Below are positions 7,923 through 15,495 of a stretch of 64,000 bases of DNA, in pieces. Positions within the stretch are counted from its first letter, which is position 1, and every line of letters begins with the position of its first letter. The notes below the pieces were generated by a model that was not told where the DNA came from, made no database searches, and was given only the letters and a program-made list of their open reading frames with translations. Made by a program: the position numbers and the translations under genes. This DNA is from Kribbella sp. VKM Ac-2568 (lineage in GTDB: Bacteria; Actinomycetota; Actinomycetes; Propionibacteriales; Kribbellaceae), in assembly GCF_004345365.1 (NCBI RefSeq), contig NZ_SLVF01000015.1, forward strand, positions 166,250 through 230,249, written 5' to 3'.

Positions 7923-8480
7923 TCAGCGGACCAGCGCGGACACCAGCGTCGCCGCCGTCTCCCGCAACCGCGCGGGGTCGCCGTACACCCGCTCCAGTAC
8001 GGCGAGGGCGCGGGTGTGCGCGACGACCAGCCGCGCCGCCTCGCGCCGTTCCACCGTCAGGCCGGCCGCCGACAACGCCTCGAACACCAACTCCTCCAGG
8101 TCATCGAGCAGCTTGCGTACGGCGTCCTCCACCGCGCCCGGGTCCGCCTCGACCGCAGTACGGGTCGAGAGGCAACCGCGTGACGGTGATCCGGTGGTGA
8201 TCGAAGCGATGCAGCAGTCGAAGAACCGGAGCAACGCTTCGCGGGGATCCGACGGCGTCAGAGCCTCGGCGACCCGGGCGAGGAAGTCGTTCGCGAACTG
8301 GTCGAAGAGGCGGAGGAAGAGTTGCTCCTTGCCGCCGTACGCGTGGTACAGCGAACCCCGCTGCACTCCGGTCGCGGTGGCGAGGTCGAGCATCGACGTG
8401 GCCCGGAACCCTTTCGTCCAGAAGACGTCGAGCGCCGCCGCGTACGCCTGCTGCTCGTCGAACTGCCGAACTCCGGCCAT
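7923..8480 (-). CDS. TetR-family regulator of the adjacent SnoaL-like gene
   Basis: A 185-residue regulator. The HTH at residues 25-60 reads FRATSMLDLATATGVQRGSL with LYHAYGGKEQLFLRLFD after it. The C-terminal region contains the CCIASITTGSPSRGCLSTRT segment seen in the AcuR/YxaF-like branch of the family. Its ATG shares one base with the stop of the upstream SnoaL-like gene, so the two form a coupled operon. The perfect operator at 8881-8902 in front of the operon implies autorepression. Confidence 0.87.
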   Translation of the reverse strand: MAGVRQFDEQQAYAAALDVFWTKGFRATSMLDLATATGVQRGSLYHAYGGKEQLFLRLFDQFANDFLARVAEALTPSDPREALLRFFDCCIASITTGSPSRGCLSTRTAVEADPGAVEDAVRKLLDDLEELVFEALSAAGLTVERREAARLVVAHTRALAVLERVYGDPARLRETAATLVSALVR

Positions 8481-8869
8481 CAGGTCGTCAGTACCGCAGG
8501 CGCTGACCGTTCGACCCAGTTGCGCACGAGGCTGCCGTCACGTACCTCCCACACGGCGGTCCCGGTGAACCCGATCGGCTCGCCGATCGCCGCGCTGTGC
8601 AGGTAGCCGAAGTTCGTGCCGGTGATCCGCCAGCGCGAGGTCACCCGGCTGCCGTCGGCGTTCTCGAACGTCTCCACCACGTGTATGCGCAGGTCGGGCA
8701 GTTCGGCCAGGAACGCGGCCACCCAGGCCTTGAAGGCATCTCGCCCGACGATGTCGCGCCCGCCGTTCGTGATCACGAAGTCCTCGACCACGAACCGGTC
8801 GACCGCCTCGGGGTCGTGCGCGTTCCAGACCTGCTCCCAGAATGCTTCGACGAGCTCGCTCGACGTCAT
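8480..8869 (-). CDS. SnoaL/NTF2-like fold protein
   Basis: This 129-residue protein has the cone-shaped NTF2 fold expected from its helix-helix-long-sheet pattern. It starts SSELVEAFWEQVWNAHDPEA, continues FKAWVAAFLAELPDLRIHV, and ends with the WEVRDGSLVRNWVE strand. Ester-cyclase-type SnoaL proteins share the D-x-E-A-V-x-R-F segment. The start at 8869 has GGGAG five bases upstream; ATG 8881 is possible but overlaps the operator. The gene is first in an operon with its TetR regulator. The substrate is unknown. Confidence 0.78.
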   Translation of the reverse strand: MTSSELVEAFWEQVWNAHDPEAVDRFVVEDFVITNGGRDIVGRDAFKAWVAAFLAELPDLRIHVVETFENADGSRVTSRWRITGTNFGYLHSAAIGEPIGFTGTAVWEVRDGSLVRNWVERSAPAVLTT

Positions 8870-8880
8870 CAGTGCTCCCA

Positions 8881-8902
8881 TGTTTGACAGTGGTGTCAAA
8901 CA
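8881..8902. promoter_or_regulatory. Perfect 22-bp inverted-repeat operator (TetR type)
   Basis: The arms are TGTTTGACA (8881-8889) and TGTCAAACA (8894-8902), a perfect 9-bp inverted repeat with a 4-bp spacer. It lies immediately upstream of the SnoaL-tetR operon and 56 bp from the divergent S10 peptidase gene, so it could influence both. Confidence 0.8.
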
Positions 8903-8957
8903 TACCTGATGCCCGGTCGGTGCGGTGCCGAACTGTCCAGCCTCTAGGGTGCTGGCC

Positions 8958-10484
8958 ATGGCGACGGCGGAGCGGGCACCGAAGAAGCAGGCGGCACCGA
9001 AGAAGCAGACGGGACCGGAGGAGGACACGGTGACCGGGTCCGCCCCGGTTGCCGAGGGCCCGGTGGACGACCTCACGATGACGCAGCACGTGCTGACGAT
9101 CGGGCGGCGGAAGCTGAAGTACACGGCCACCACCGGGCGGATCGTGCTGCGCCAGGAGGTGCTGACCGAGGGCAAGTTCGACGGGCACCTGCCGAAGGCC
9201 GAGGTGTTCCTCACCGCCTACACCCTCGACGACGCGGACGCCTCGGACCGGCCGGTGACGTTCGCGTTCAACGGTGGACCCGGGTCGTCGAGTCTGTGGC
9301 TGCACATGGGGCTGCTCGGCCCGCGGCGCGTCGTCTCGGGTGATGCCGGCGACCTCGCGCCCCCGCCGTACGGGCTGGTGGACAACGCGGAGACGTTGCT
9401 GCGGCACAGCGACCTGGTGTTCATCGACCCGGTATCGACGGGCTACTCGCGCGCGGTCGCAGGGGAGAAGCCGGGGGAGTACCACGGGTTCACCCGCGAC
9501 CTGGAGTCGGTCGGCGAGATGATCCGGCTGTGGACCTCGCGCAACGGCCGCTGGATGTCGCCGAAGTTCCTGGCCGGCGAGTCCTACGGTACGACGCGCG
9601 CCGCCGGGCTGGCCGCGCATCTGCAGGACCGGTACGGGATGTACCTGAACGGGGTGATGCTGATCTCCGCGGTACTGGAGTTCGGCACGCTGGACTTCAC
9701 CCCGGGCAACGATCTGCCGTTCACGCTCTTCCTGCCGTCGTACGCCGCGGTCGCGCACTACCACGGGTTGATCCCGGACCGGGAGCTGGCGGAGGTGCTC
9801 GCCGACGCGGAGCGCTTCGCGGCCGGCCGCTACCCCAATGCCCTTGCCCAGGGCAACCGGTTGCCGGCGGACTACCGGGCCGAGGTGCTCACCCGGCTGG
9901 CGGGGCTGACCGGTCTGTCGGAGGACTATCTCGACCGGGTGAACCTGCGGATCGAGCACACCCGGTTCTTCGCGGAACTGCTGCGCTCGCGTCGTCAGGT
10001 GGCCGGCCGGCTGGACGGTCGCTTCACCGGCTGGGACGCGGACGCCGGTGGCGAGGTGTCGACCGACGACCCGTCGTTCCGGGCGATCATCGGCCCGTAC
10101 ACGGCGGCGGTGAACCACTACCTGCGCGCGGAGCTCGAGTACCTCAACGACCTGCCGTACGAGATCATCAGCAGCCAGGCGGCCAAGGACTGGTCCTTCA
10201 AGGAGTTCGAGAACAGTCACGTCAGCGTCGCGGACAAGCTGGCCGAGGCGATGCGGGCGAACCCGCACCTGAAGGTGCACGTGGCGTCGGGACACTACGA
10301 CTGCGCGACGCCGTACTTCGCCACCGAGCACACGATCGGCCGGCTGCAGATCCCGGCGGAACTGCGCGACAACATCGAACTTTGTTACTACCCGGCGGGT
10401 CACATGATGTACGTCCACGAGCCGTCGCGGGTGCAGCAGTCCAAGGATCTCGCGGCCTTCATCCAGGGAGCCTCCAACCGGTGA
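8958..10484 (+). CDS. S10 family serine carboxypeptidase-like protein, cytoplasmic
   Basis: This 508-residue peptidase S10 protein carries all three catalytic regions. The substrate loop is FNGGPGSSSLWLHMG near residue 105. The nucleophile serine is in GESYGTTRAAG near residue 210. The acid is in HYDCATPYFATEH, and the histidine is in YYPAGHMMYVHEPS. The first 35 residues are Ala/Lys/Pro-rich (KKQAAPKKQ) with no hydrophobic stretch, so there is no signal peptide. That is unlike the secreted eukaryotic relatives. A ribosome site before ATG 8958 is weak. The likely role is peptide trimming inside the cell. Confidence 0.85.
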   Translation: MATAERAPKKQAAPKKQTGPEEDTVTGSAPVAEGPVDDLTMTQHVLTIGRRKLKYTATTGRIVLRQEVLTEGKFDGHLPKAEVFLTAYTLDDADASDRPVTFAFNGGPGSSSLWLHMGLLGPRRVVSGDAGDLAPPPYGLVDNAETLLRHSDLVFIDPVSTGYSRAVAGEKPGEYHGFTRDLESVGEMIRLWTSRNGRWMSPKFLAGESYGTTRAAGLAAHLQDRYGMYLNGVMLISAVLEFGTLDFTPGNDLPFTLFLPSYAAVAHYHGLIPDRELAEVLADAERFAAGRYPNALAQGNRLPADYRAEVLTRLAGLTGLSEDYLDRVNLRIEHTRFFAELLRSRRQVAGRLDGRFTGWDADAGGEVSTDDPSFRAIIGPYTAAVNHYLRAELEYLNDLPYEIISSQAAKDWSFKEFENSHVSVADKLAEAMRANPHLKVHVASGHYDCATPYFATEHTIGRLQIPAELRDNIELCYYPAGHMMYVHEPSRVQQSKDLAAFIQGASNR

Positions 10485-10499
10485 CGTCCGTTCCGCCTC

Positions 10500-10699
10500 G
10501 ACGCGTTACTTGCCACCGGCAACATAATCTCCAAGACCGCCGCCGGCGAGCACGCCCTCACCACCTTCCCCACCTGGACCGACCTCATCACCCGCTCCCT
10601 GACCCACCGCTCCGGCCACCCCACCACTTCACCATCGCCGACGCCAGATCAGCAGTCCCCTACGGCCGCGAAGTAGTCACCACAGCCCTCGCCCTCTAA
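10500..10699 (+). pseudogene. Frameshifted 3' remnant, possibly a nucleotidyltransferase of aminoglycoside adenylyltransferase type
   Basis: The first frame reads DALLATGNIISKTAAGEHAL, then FPTWTDLITRSLTHRSGHP. After a one-base shift near 10634 another frame reads FTIADARSAVPYGREVVTTA and ends ALAL, TAA. The LATG-x-I-x-SKTAAG pattern recalls C-terminal domains of aminoglycoside adenylyltransferases. That identity is a guess from memory. No N-terminal nucleotidyltransferase motif remains. The remnant follows directly on the S10 peptidase stop codon. Confidence 0.45.
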
Positions 10700-10703
10700 G
10701 GGC

Positions 10704-10867
10704 TCAGGAGGGGTAGAGGCGGAAGCCTGACAGCGTGTGCTGGTCGAGCGACGCGTAGAAGGCTTCTGCGGTGTCGCTGACCAGGTCTACTCGGTGGTCC
10801 AGCCTTCTGTGGTGGAGAGGGCTAGTGCTCCGGGGAGGTGGGTGGCGGCGTAGCGGAGTACGGTCGC
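10704..10867 (-). pseudogene. Frameshifted gene remnant of unknown family
   Basis: On the minus strand two frames look like real coding and do not join. One reads VLRYAATHLPGALALSTTEG and stops at a TAG. The next frame reads DHRVDLVSDTAEAFYASLDQ, then HTLSGFRLYPS and TGA at 10704-10706. It lies downstream of map on the same strand and may be the 3' end of a lost gene. I do not recognise the family. Confidence 0.35.
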
Positions 10868-10874
10868 CGGGGGT

Positions 10875-11723
10875 TCACGGGAGGGTGAGGATCTCGGCGC
10901 CGGTGTCGGTGACGAGCAGGGTGTGCTCGAACTGGGCCGTGCGCGAGTGGTCCTTGGTGGTGGCGGTCCAGCCGTCGTCCCAGAGATCGTAGTCGTAGGA
11001 CCCGAGGGTGAGCATCGGCTCGATCGTGAACGTCATGCCCGGCTCGATCACGTCGTCGAACCGCTCGTCGTCGTAGTGCGGGATGATCAGCCCGGAGTGG
11101 AACGCGGTGGCGATGCCGTGCCCGGTGAAGTCGCGGACGACGCCGTAGCCGAAGCGCTTCGCGTACGACTCGATCACGCGGCCGATGATGCTGACCTGAC
11201 GGCCGGGCTTCACCGCCTTGATACCGCGGTTCAGCGCCTCGCGGGTGCGCTCGACCAGCAGCCGGCTCTCCTCGTCGACGTCGCCGACCAGGAAGGTCGC
11301 GTTGGTGTCGCCGTGCACGCCGTCGAGGAACGCGGTGATGTCCACGTTGACGATGTCGCCGTCCTCGAGCGGGCGGTCGTCGGGGATGCCGTGGCAGATC
11401 ACCTCGTTCACCGAGGTGCACAGCGACTTCGGGTAGTTGCGGTAGCCGAGGGTCGACGGATAGGCGCCACGCTCGACCAGGTAGTCGTGGCCGATCGCGT
11501 CCAGCTCATCCGTGGTGACTCCGGGCTTCGCAGCGGCACCGACAGCCTCGAGCGCCTGCGCGGCGAGCTGGCCGGCGACGCGCATCTTCGCCACCAGCTC
11601 GGGCGCGGTGACATAGGACCCGTCGTACGGCGTCGGCGCGGGCTTGTCGACGTAGTCCGGCCGGGGAATGGACGCGGGTACCGGACGGCGAGGCGAGATG
11701 ATGCCAGGAGTGAGAAGCGACAT
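10875..11723 (-). CDS. map: Methionine aminopeptidase, type I
   Basis: The 282-residue enzyme removes the initiator methionine from new proteins. The pita-bread fold regions are present: CTSVNEVICHGIPDDRPLED, then the metal ligands D and D in DIVNVDITAFLDGVHGDTNA. The ligand H follows in DFTGHGIATAFHSGL. The two glutamates are in GMTFTIEPMLT and TAQFEHTLLVTDTG. The N-terminal extension of about 40 residues is rich in Pro and polar residues, as in the longer actinobacterial MetAP. It stands alone, divergent from the small SPOR-like gene, and not next to secY/adk/infA. Confidence 0.95.
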   Translation of the reverse strand: MSLLTPGIISPRRPVPASIPRPDYVDKPAPTPYDGSYVTAPELVAKMRVAGQLAAQALEAVGAAAKPGVTTDELDAIGHDYLVERGAYPSTLGYRNYPKSLCTSVNEVICHGIPDDRPLEDGDIVNVDITAFLDGVHGDTNATFLVGDVDEESRLLVERTREALNRGIKAVKPGRQVSIIGRVIESYAKRFGYGVVRDFTGHGIATAFHSGLIIPHYDDERFDDVIEPGMTFTIEPMLTLGSYDYDLWDDGWTATTKDHSRTAQFEHTLLVTDTGAEILTLP

Positions 11724-11777
11724 GGTGAGATCATTCTAGTTAGCTGCGACAAGACTCCCGGGAGGTGGTCAGCGGTT

Positions 11778-11966
11778 ATGGCCGACGATCACAGCAACGA
11801 GTGGTACTACAACGTCAAGACCGGCAAGGTCGAGCCGTACGACGGTGACCGCGCCGCGGAGCGACTAGGTCCCTACAGCTCGCCGGAAGAAGCGGCCCGG
11901 GCGCTGGAGAAGGTCCAGGAACGCAACGAGGCCTGGGACAACGACCCCAAGTGGAACGACGACTGA
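11778..11966 (+). CDS. Small conserved actinobacterial protein (SPOR-like annotation)
   Basis: This 62-residue acidic protein reads WYYNVKTGKVEPYDGDRAAE, RLGPYSSPEEAARALEKVQE, and ends NEAWDNDPKWNDD. Related short actinobacterial proteins with the RLGPY-S-EEA-A-AL-K pattern are usually annotated as SPOR-domain-like. The match to true SPOR domains is weak and the role is unknown. It has its own terminator at 11984-12019 and is divergent from map, 54 bp away. Confidence 0.7.
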   Translation: MADDHSNEWYYNVKTGKVEPYDGDRAAERLGPYSSPEEAARALEKVQERNEAWDNDPKWNDD

Positions 11967-11983
11967 CCATCACCTGAGCACGG

Positions 11984-12019
11984 CTGAGGGGCACCACCGC
12001 ATTCGGTGGTGCCCCTCAG
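11984..12019. terminator. Strong bidirectional terminator hairpin
   Basis: A perfect 16-bp stem, CTGAGGGGCACCACCG (11984-11999) with its complement at 12004-12019, closes a 4-base loop CATT. It sits between two convergent genes, the SPOR-like gene and the histone-like gene, and there is no long T run on either side. Confidence 0.8.
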
Positions 12020-12040
12020 TGTCGTGGTGCGAACTCGCGA

Positions 12041-12592
12041 TCAGGCCTTCTTCGCCGCGGCCGTGCGAGCCGGGGCCTTCCGCGCGGTCGTCGCCCGCTT
12101 GGCGACGGTCTTGCGGGCCGGGGCCTTCTTGGCAGCCACCTTGCGGACGGGTGCCTTCTTGGCCGCGACCTTCTTCGCGGGTGCCTTCTTCGCTGCGACC
12201 TTGCGGGTCGGTGCCTTCTTGGCGACGGTCTTCTTGGCCGTCGTCTTCTTGGCGGGGGCCTTCTTGGCCACGGTCTTCTTCGCGGTCGTCTTCTTGGCCG
12301 GCGCCTTCTTCGCGACGACCTTCTTGGCGGCGACCTTCCGGGCCGGGGCCTTCTTCGCCGTCGTCTTCTTCGCGGCGGTCTTCTTCGCAGTCGTCTTCTT
12401 TGCGGCCGTCTTCTTGGCGGGGGCCTTGGAGACCGCCTTCTTCGCCGCACTCACCTTCTTCGTCACTGTCTTCTTCGCTGCGGTGACCTTGCGCGCGATG
12501 GTCGCGGCGCTGGTCTTCTTGGCGACAGTCTTCTTGGCGGGAGAAGCCTTTTTGGCTGTCGCCTTCCCTGCGGCTGCCTTTGTGGCTGGCAC
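12041..12592 (-). CDS. Histone H1-like lysine/alanine-rich DNA-binding protein
   Basis: The 183-residue protein consists almost wholly of Lys, Ala, Pro, Thr, Val and Arg. Repeats of the form KKAPAKK, KKTVAKK, KKTTAKK and KKVAAKK run from residue 12 to the end. There is no HU domain, unlike the HU-histone fusions HupS/MDP1 of other actinobacteria. This is the pattern of eukaryotic H1 tails and of chlamydial Hc-type proteins, so a role in compacting DNA is inferred. The 3' end shares a terminator with its convergent neighbour. Confidence 0.8.
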   Translation of the reverse strand: MPATKAAAGKATAKKASPAKKTVAKKTSAATIARKVTAAKKTVTKKVSAAKKAVSKAPAKKTAAKKTTAKKTAAKKTTAKKAPARKVAAKKVVAKKAPAKKTTAKKTVAKKAPAKKTTAKKTVAKKAPTRKVAAKKAPAKKVAAKKAPVRKVAAKKAPARKTVAKRATTARKAPARTAAAKKA

Positions 12593-12986
12593 TCTGCCTC
12601 CTTGGTGCGGCTGAGGAAAACCACGGTGGATTCCTCGTCGTCATGATGATGACAACAGTTGGTGCGTACGTAAAGCACCCGAAACGTCAGCACGTTAAGG
12701 CGTCCCGGCGGCCAATCCGGGCGAAAAGTCCGAAAATCCTTGTAGAGAAGGGTTTCCGGTGCGCGTCGAGCTTGCCCGATGGGCTGTGAGATTTGTTGGC
12801 GACACGCGCAGAGAAACGGTGCCGAACAGCCGTTTCGCGGTGTCGCGGCGAAGTGTTGTCATCGGCAACCTCTCCTCACAGCACACGTCGAACGCACCTC
12901 GAACGCACGGTGAACGCACCGTCGAACGGTCGCTGGAACGGTCTGCGATGCTGTTGTGCAGGCGATCGAAGAGAGGTGCTGAACGC
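12593..12986. other. Intergenic region with reiterated GAACG motifs
   Basis: This 394-bp gap separates the divergent histone-like and metal-receptor genes. From about 12887 to 12941 the motif GAACG recurs at least five times: CGAACGCACC twice, TGAACGCACC once, then CGAACGGT and GGAACGGT. Such spacing suggests regulator or nucleoid-protein sites, though it could be simple-sequence drift. The rest is less GC-rich than its surroundings (for example 12720-12750), and no gene was seen. Confidence 0.4.
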
Positions 12987-13724
12987 ATGCACGACGACCA
13001 GGAAACGGTTGTCTCGTTGCCGTCGCCACTGCGCCGAGTCGTGAGCATCGTGCCGTCGCTGACAGAGGCTGTCGCGGCAACGCACGCGCACTTGCTGATC
13101 GGCGCGACGGACTGGTGCACGCATCCCGCGGACCTCGACGTGACGCGCGTGCGTGGCACCAAGAACCCGGACGTCGAACTGATTCGCAACCTCGCGCCGG
13201 ATGTCGTCATCGCGAACGCCGAAGAGAATCGCGACGCCGATCTCGACGCGTTGCGCGCCGCCGGGATCGCGGTCTGGGTCACCGCACCGACGACCGTCGG
13301 CGAATCACTCGACTCACTGGAGCGAATGCTCTCGGCAATCACCGGCGAGGTCCCGCAGTGGCTCGACGACGCCCGCGCGGTTTGGCGGACGCCGTACCGC
13401 GGACCGCGCCGGCGGGCGGTGATTCCGATCTGGCGGCGGCCGTGGATGGTTTTGGGACGCGACACCTTCGCCGGTGATCTGCTGCAAAGACTCGGCGTCG
13501 ACAATGTCTTCGCGGATTCCCCGCAGCGTTATCCGAAGGTCGACCCGGACGCCTTACCGGAGTACGACTTGGTGGTGTTGCCGGACGAGCCTTACGCGTT
13601 CTCGCCCGCGGACGGGCCGGAGGCCTTCGAGCGGCCGAGCCGGTGTATATCCGGACGGCACCTGACCTGGTACGGACCGTCACTGGTGGAGGCTCGGTCA
13701 CTGCTGATCGAACAGCTGCAGTGA
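12987..13724 (+). CDS. Helical-backbone metal receptor (BtuF-like), cytoplasmic form
   Basis: The 245-residue protein has the periplasmic-binding fold of cobalamin/siderophore receptors: RRVVSIVPSLTEAVAATHAH, then GATDWCTHPADLD, NLAPDVVIANAEENR and GDLLQRLGVDNVFADSPQRY. Family members bind B12 or metal chelates. Here there is no signal peptide or lipobox, and no ABC permease or ATPase nearby, so it is not an ordinary transport receptor. Such free-standing forms are annotated as cobalamin-binding or helical backbone metal receptors, with no firm function. An iron box for the next gene lies 36 bp after its stop. Confidence 0.72.
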   Translation: MHDDQETVVSLPSPLRRVVSIVPSLTEAVAATHAHLLIGATDWCTHPADLDVTRVRGTKNPDVELIRNLAPDVVIANAEENRDADLDALRAAGIAVWVTAPTTVGESLDSLERMLSAITGEVPQWLDDARAVWRTPYRGPRRRAVIPIWRRPWMVLGRDTFAGDLLQRLGVDNVFADSPQRYPKVDPDALPEYDLVVLPDEPYAFSPADGPEAFERPSRCISGRHLTWYGPSLVEARSLLIEQLQ

Positions 13725-13752
13725 GGTGCGACACGGTCGTTGTGAGGTCAGG

Positions 13753-13781
13753 TAGACGGTTAGGGCAGGCTCACCTACGCT
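13753..13781 (+). promoter_or_regulatory. Promoter with embedded DtxR/IdeR iron box
   Basis: TTAGGGCAGGCTCACCTAC at 13760-13778 matches 15 of 19 positions of the iron box TTAGGTTAGGCTAACCTAA. It lies between a -35-like TAGACG (13753-13758) and a -10-like TACGCT (13776-13781), which are 17 bp apart. GTG 13788 follows six bases later, so the transcript may be leaderless. Confidence 0.65.
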
Positions 13782-13796
13782 TGCCGGGTGCCGTCC

Positions 13797-13964
13797 ATGA
13801 CCGCGAAGAAGAAGTGCTGCAAGGACAAGCCGAGGTGCAAGAAGTGCCCGGTCGTCCTGAAGCGCCTCAGTGACGCCGGCTGCGCCGAGCGCCTCGATCT
13901 GCGGCACTACCTCGTGGACAATAAGCTCAAGAAGAAGGTCCTGAAGAGGGCCCGCGAGCGCTGA
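13797..13964 (+). CDS. Small Cys/Lys-rich protein, iron-box controlled
   Basis: The 55-residue protein (three more residues if the GTG at 13788 is used) starts MTAKKKCCKDKPRCKKCP, with four cysteines in 14 residues and a fifth at DAGCAER. It ends with a very basic tail NKLKKKVLKRARER. Short proteins with this CCK-x-K-x-RC-x-x-CP head are seen in many actinobacteria without a known role. The C-C-x(5)-C-x2-C pattern could bind Zn or Fe. The iron box overlapping the promoter suggests expression under iron limitation. It ends directly against the convergent Nudix stop. Confidence 0.7.
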   Translation: MTAKKKCCKDKPRCKKCPVVLKRLSDAGCAERLDLRHYLVDNKLKKKVLKRARER

Positions 13965-14462
13965 TCAGGACGCCTCGCGGTACCTGATCGCCTCGACCGC
14001 CTGCCGCAGCAGATTCGGGATGGTGATGTGCGCGGCCTGTCCGGTCGCCTCCAGCTCGTCCGGGTGCCACCAGCCGTGATCGCTGATCGTCTCCAGCTCG
14101 AGCTGTTCCTGGTTGGCGAAGCTCACCTCGACGGCGTCGACGCCGACGGCGAAGAACGTCTGGTGCTGGATGATCGGGCAGCCGCCCCACTCGAACTCGA
14201 TCTCGTTCGTCGCCACCGGCTCGCCCAGCTGGTGGGCGGGCAGCAGGATGCCGACCTCCTCGCGCAGTTCGCGGATCCCGGCCTGCTTCACCGTCTCGCC
14301 GGGCTCGACGCCACCGCCGATGGTGAACCAGTACGGCGTCTGCGGGCGCAGCGGGTCCCAGCCGTGCAGCAGCAGCACCTTGCCGTCCGGGCGGACAGGC
14401 AGGACGCGGGCCGTCTTGCGCCGGACGACGGTGCCAGGTGGTGGCAGGCGGGTATCAGTCAC
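13965..14462 (-). CDS. Nudix hydrolase
   Basis: A 165-residue Nudix protein with the signature GX5EX7REUXEEXGU in GGVEPGETVKQAG then IRELREEVGIL, at about residues 50-72. The expected substrate is a nucleoside diphosphate linked to another group. The specific substrate cannot be read from the sequence. The start at 14462 gives a normal N-terminus (DTRLPPPGTVVRRKTARVLP). It is divergent from the aldo/keto reductase 103 bp away. Confidence 0.9.
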   Translation of the reverse strand: MTDTRLPPPGTVVRRKTARVLPVRPDGKVLLLHGWDPLRPQTPYWFTIGGGVEPGETVKQAGIRELREEVGILLPAHQLGEPVATNEIEFEWGGCPIIQHQTFFAVGVDAVEVSFANQEQLELETISDHGWWHPDELEATGQAAHITIPNLLRQAVEAIRYREAS

Positions 14463-14565
14463 ACCTCAAAACGCTACCGACCGCTTCGCACCTTCGAGTG
14501 TTCGTGCGGCGCGTCTCACATCGAGCGAGCGTCGCCGCGTTGGTCGCCGGTGAGACGATCGCAGC

Positions 14566-15468
14566 ATGACTGCGCGGATCGGACTGGGACTGGCGGCAAT
14601 CGGACGACCGGGGTACATCAACCTCGGACACGATCAGGACCTCCCGCCGCGCCGCGAGGTCGAGGACCTCCGCCGCCGGACGCACGAACTGCTGGAGCAG
14701 GCCTGGAAAGCGGGTGTCCGGTACTTCGACGCCGCGCGCTCCTACGGTCTGGCGGAACAGTTCCTAGGGGAGTGGCTGACTCCCGAACGGCGTAGCGAGC
14801 TGACGGTGGGTTCGAAGTGGGGCTACACCTACGTCGCCGATTGGCGGCACGACGCGGACACCCACGAGGTGAAGGACCACTCGCTCGCCACCTTCGAGCG
14901 GCAGTGGCCCGAGACCCTGCAGGCGCTTGGTGGTCCGCCCGACTTCTACCTCGTCCACAGCCTTACGACGGACAGCCCGGCTCTCGACGACAAGGGCCTG
15001 CTCGACCGACTCGCGAAGTTGGCGGATACCGGAGTACGGGTCGGGCTGTCGACGAGTGGTCCGCGTCAGGCGGAGACGCTGCAAAAGGCTTTGGAGCTCG
15101 GTGGTCCGTTCTCCGCGGTTCAGGCGACGTGGAACGTGCTGGAGACCTCGGTCGGTCCGGCGCTGGCCGAGGTCCACGACGCCGGCTGGTTCGTCGTCGT
15201 CAAGGAAGCCGTCGCCAACGGACGCCTGACCTCGAGGGCAGGGGAGACCCCCTTCAACGAGTTCGCGGCACAACACGGCGTCGCGCCGGACTCCCTCGCC
15301 ATCGGTGCGGCCGCCGCCCAGCCCTGGGCCGACGTGGTACTGAGCGGCGCAACCACCGCCGAGCAACTGAAAAGCAACCTCGCACCCGAGAACCGCGGCC
15401 CACTCACAGAGTTCGTCGAGGAGCCCTACGAGTACTGGTCCGAGCGCTCAGCCCTTCCCTGGATCTAG
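14566..15468 (+). CDS. Aldo/keto reductase
   Basis: The 300-residue TIM-barrel oxidoreductase uses NADPH. The catalytic tetrad is visible: Asp and Tyr in YFDAARSYGLAEQFLGEWL, Lys in VGSKWGYTYV, and His in FYLVHSLTTD. The C-terminal cofactor region (DVVLSGATTAEQLKSNL) follows the family pattern. The substrate is unknown. It is a single gene. Confidence 0.88.
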   Translation: MTARIGLGLAAIGRPGYINLGHDQDLPPRREVEDLRRRTHELLEQAWKAGVRYFDAARSYGLAEQFLGEWLTPERRSELTVGSKWGYTYVADWRHDADTHEVKDHSLATFERQWPETLQALGGPPDFYLVHSLTTDSPALDDKGLLDRLAKLADTGVRVGLSTSGPRQAETLQKALELGGPFSAVQATWNVLETSVGPALAEVHDAGWFVVVKEAVANGRLTSRAGETPFNEFAAQHGVAPDSLAIGAAAAQPWADVVLSGATTAEQLKSNLAPENRGPLTEFVEEPYEYWSERSALPWI

Positions 15469-15495
15469 GCCGGTCCTCGATCTAGATCCACGGGG

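Noticed and set aside
8538..10418. Minus-strand 626-residue frame that runs into the SnoaL-like gene
   Set aside because: It is antisense to the S10 peptidase and out of frame with the SnoaL-like protein.
12041..12592. CRISPR-like array in the repetitive stretch
   Set aside because: The repeats are codon-level Lys/Ala/Pro repeats inside one frame, with no constant repeat and unique spacer structure.
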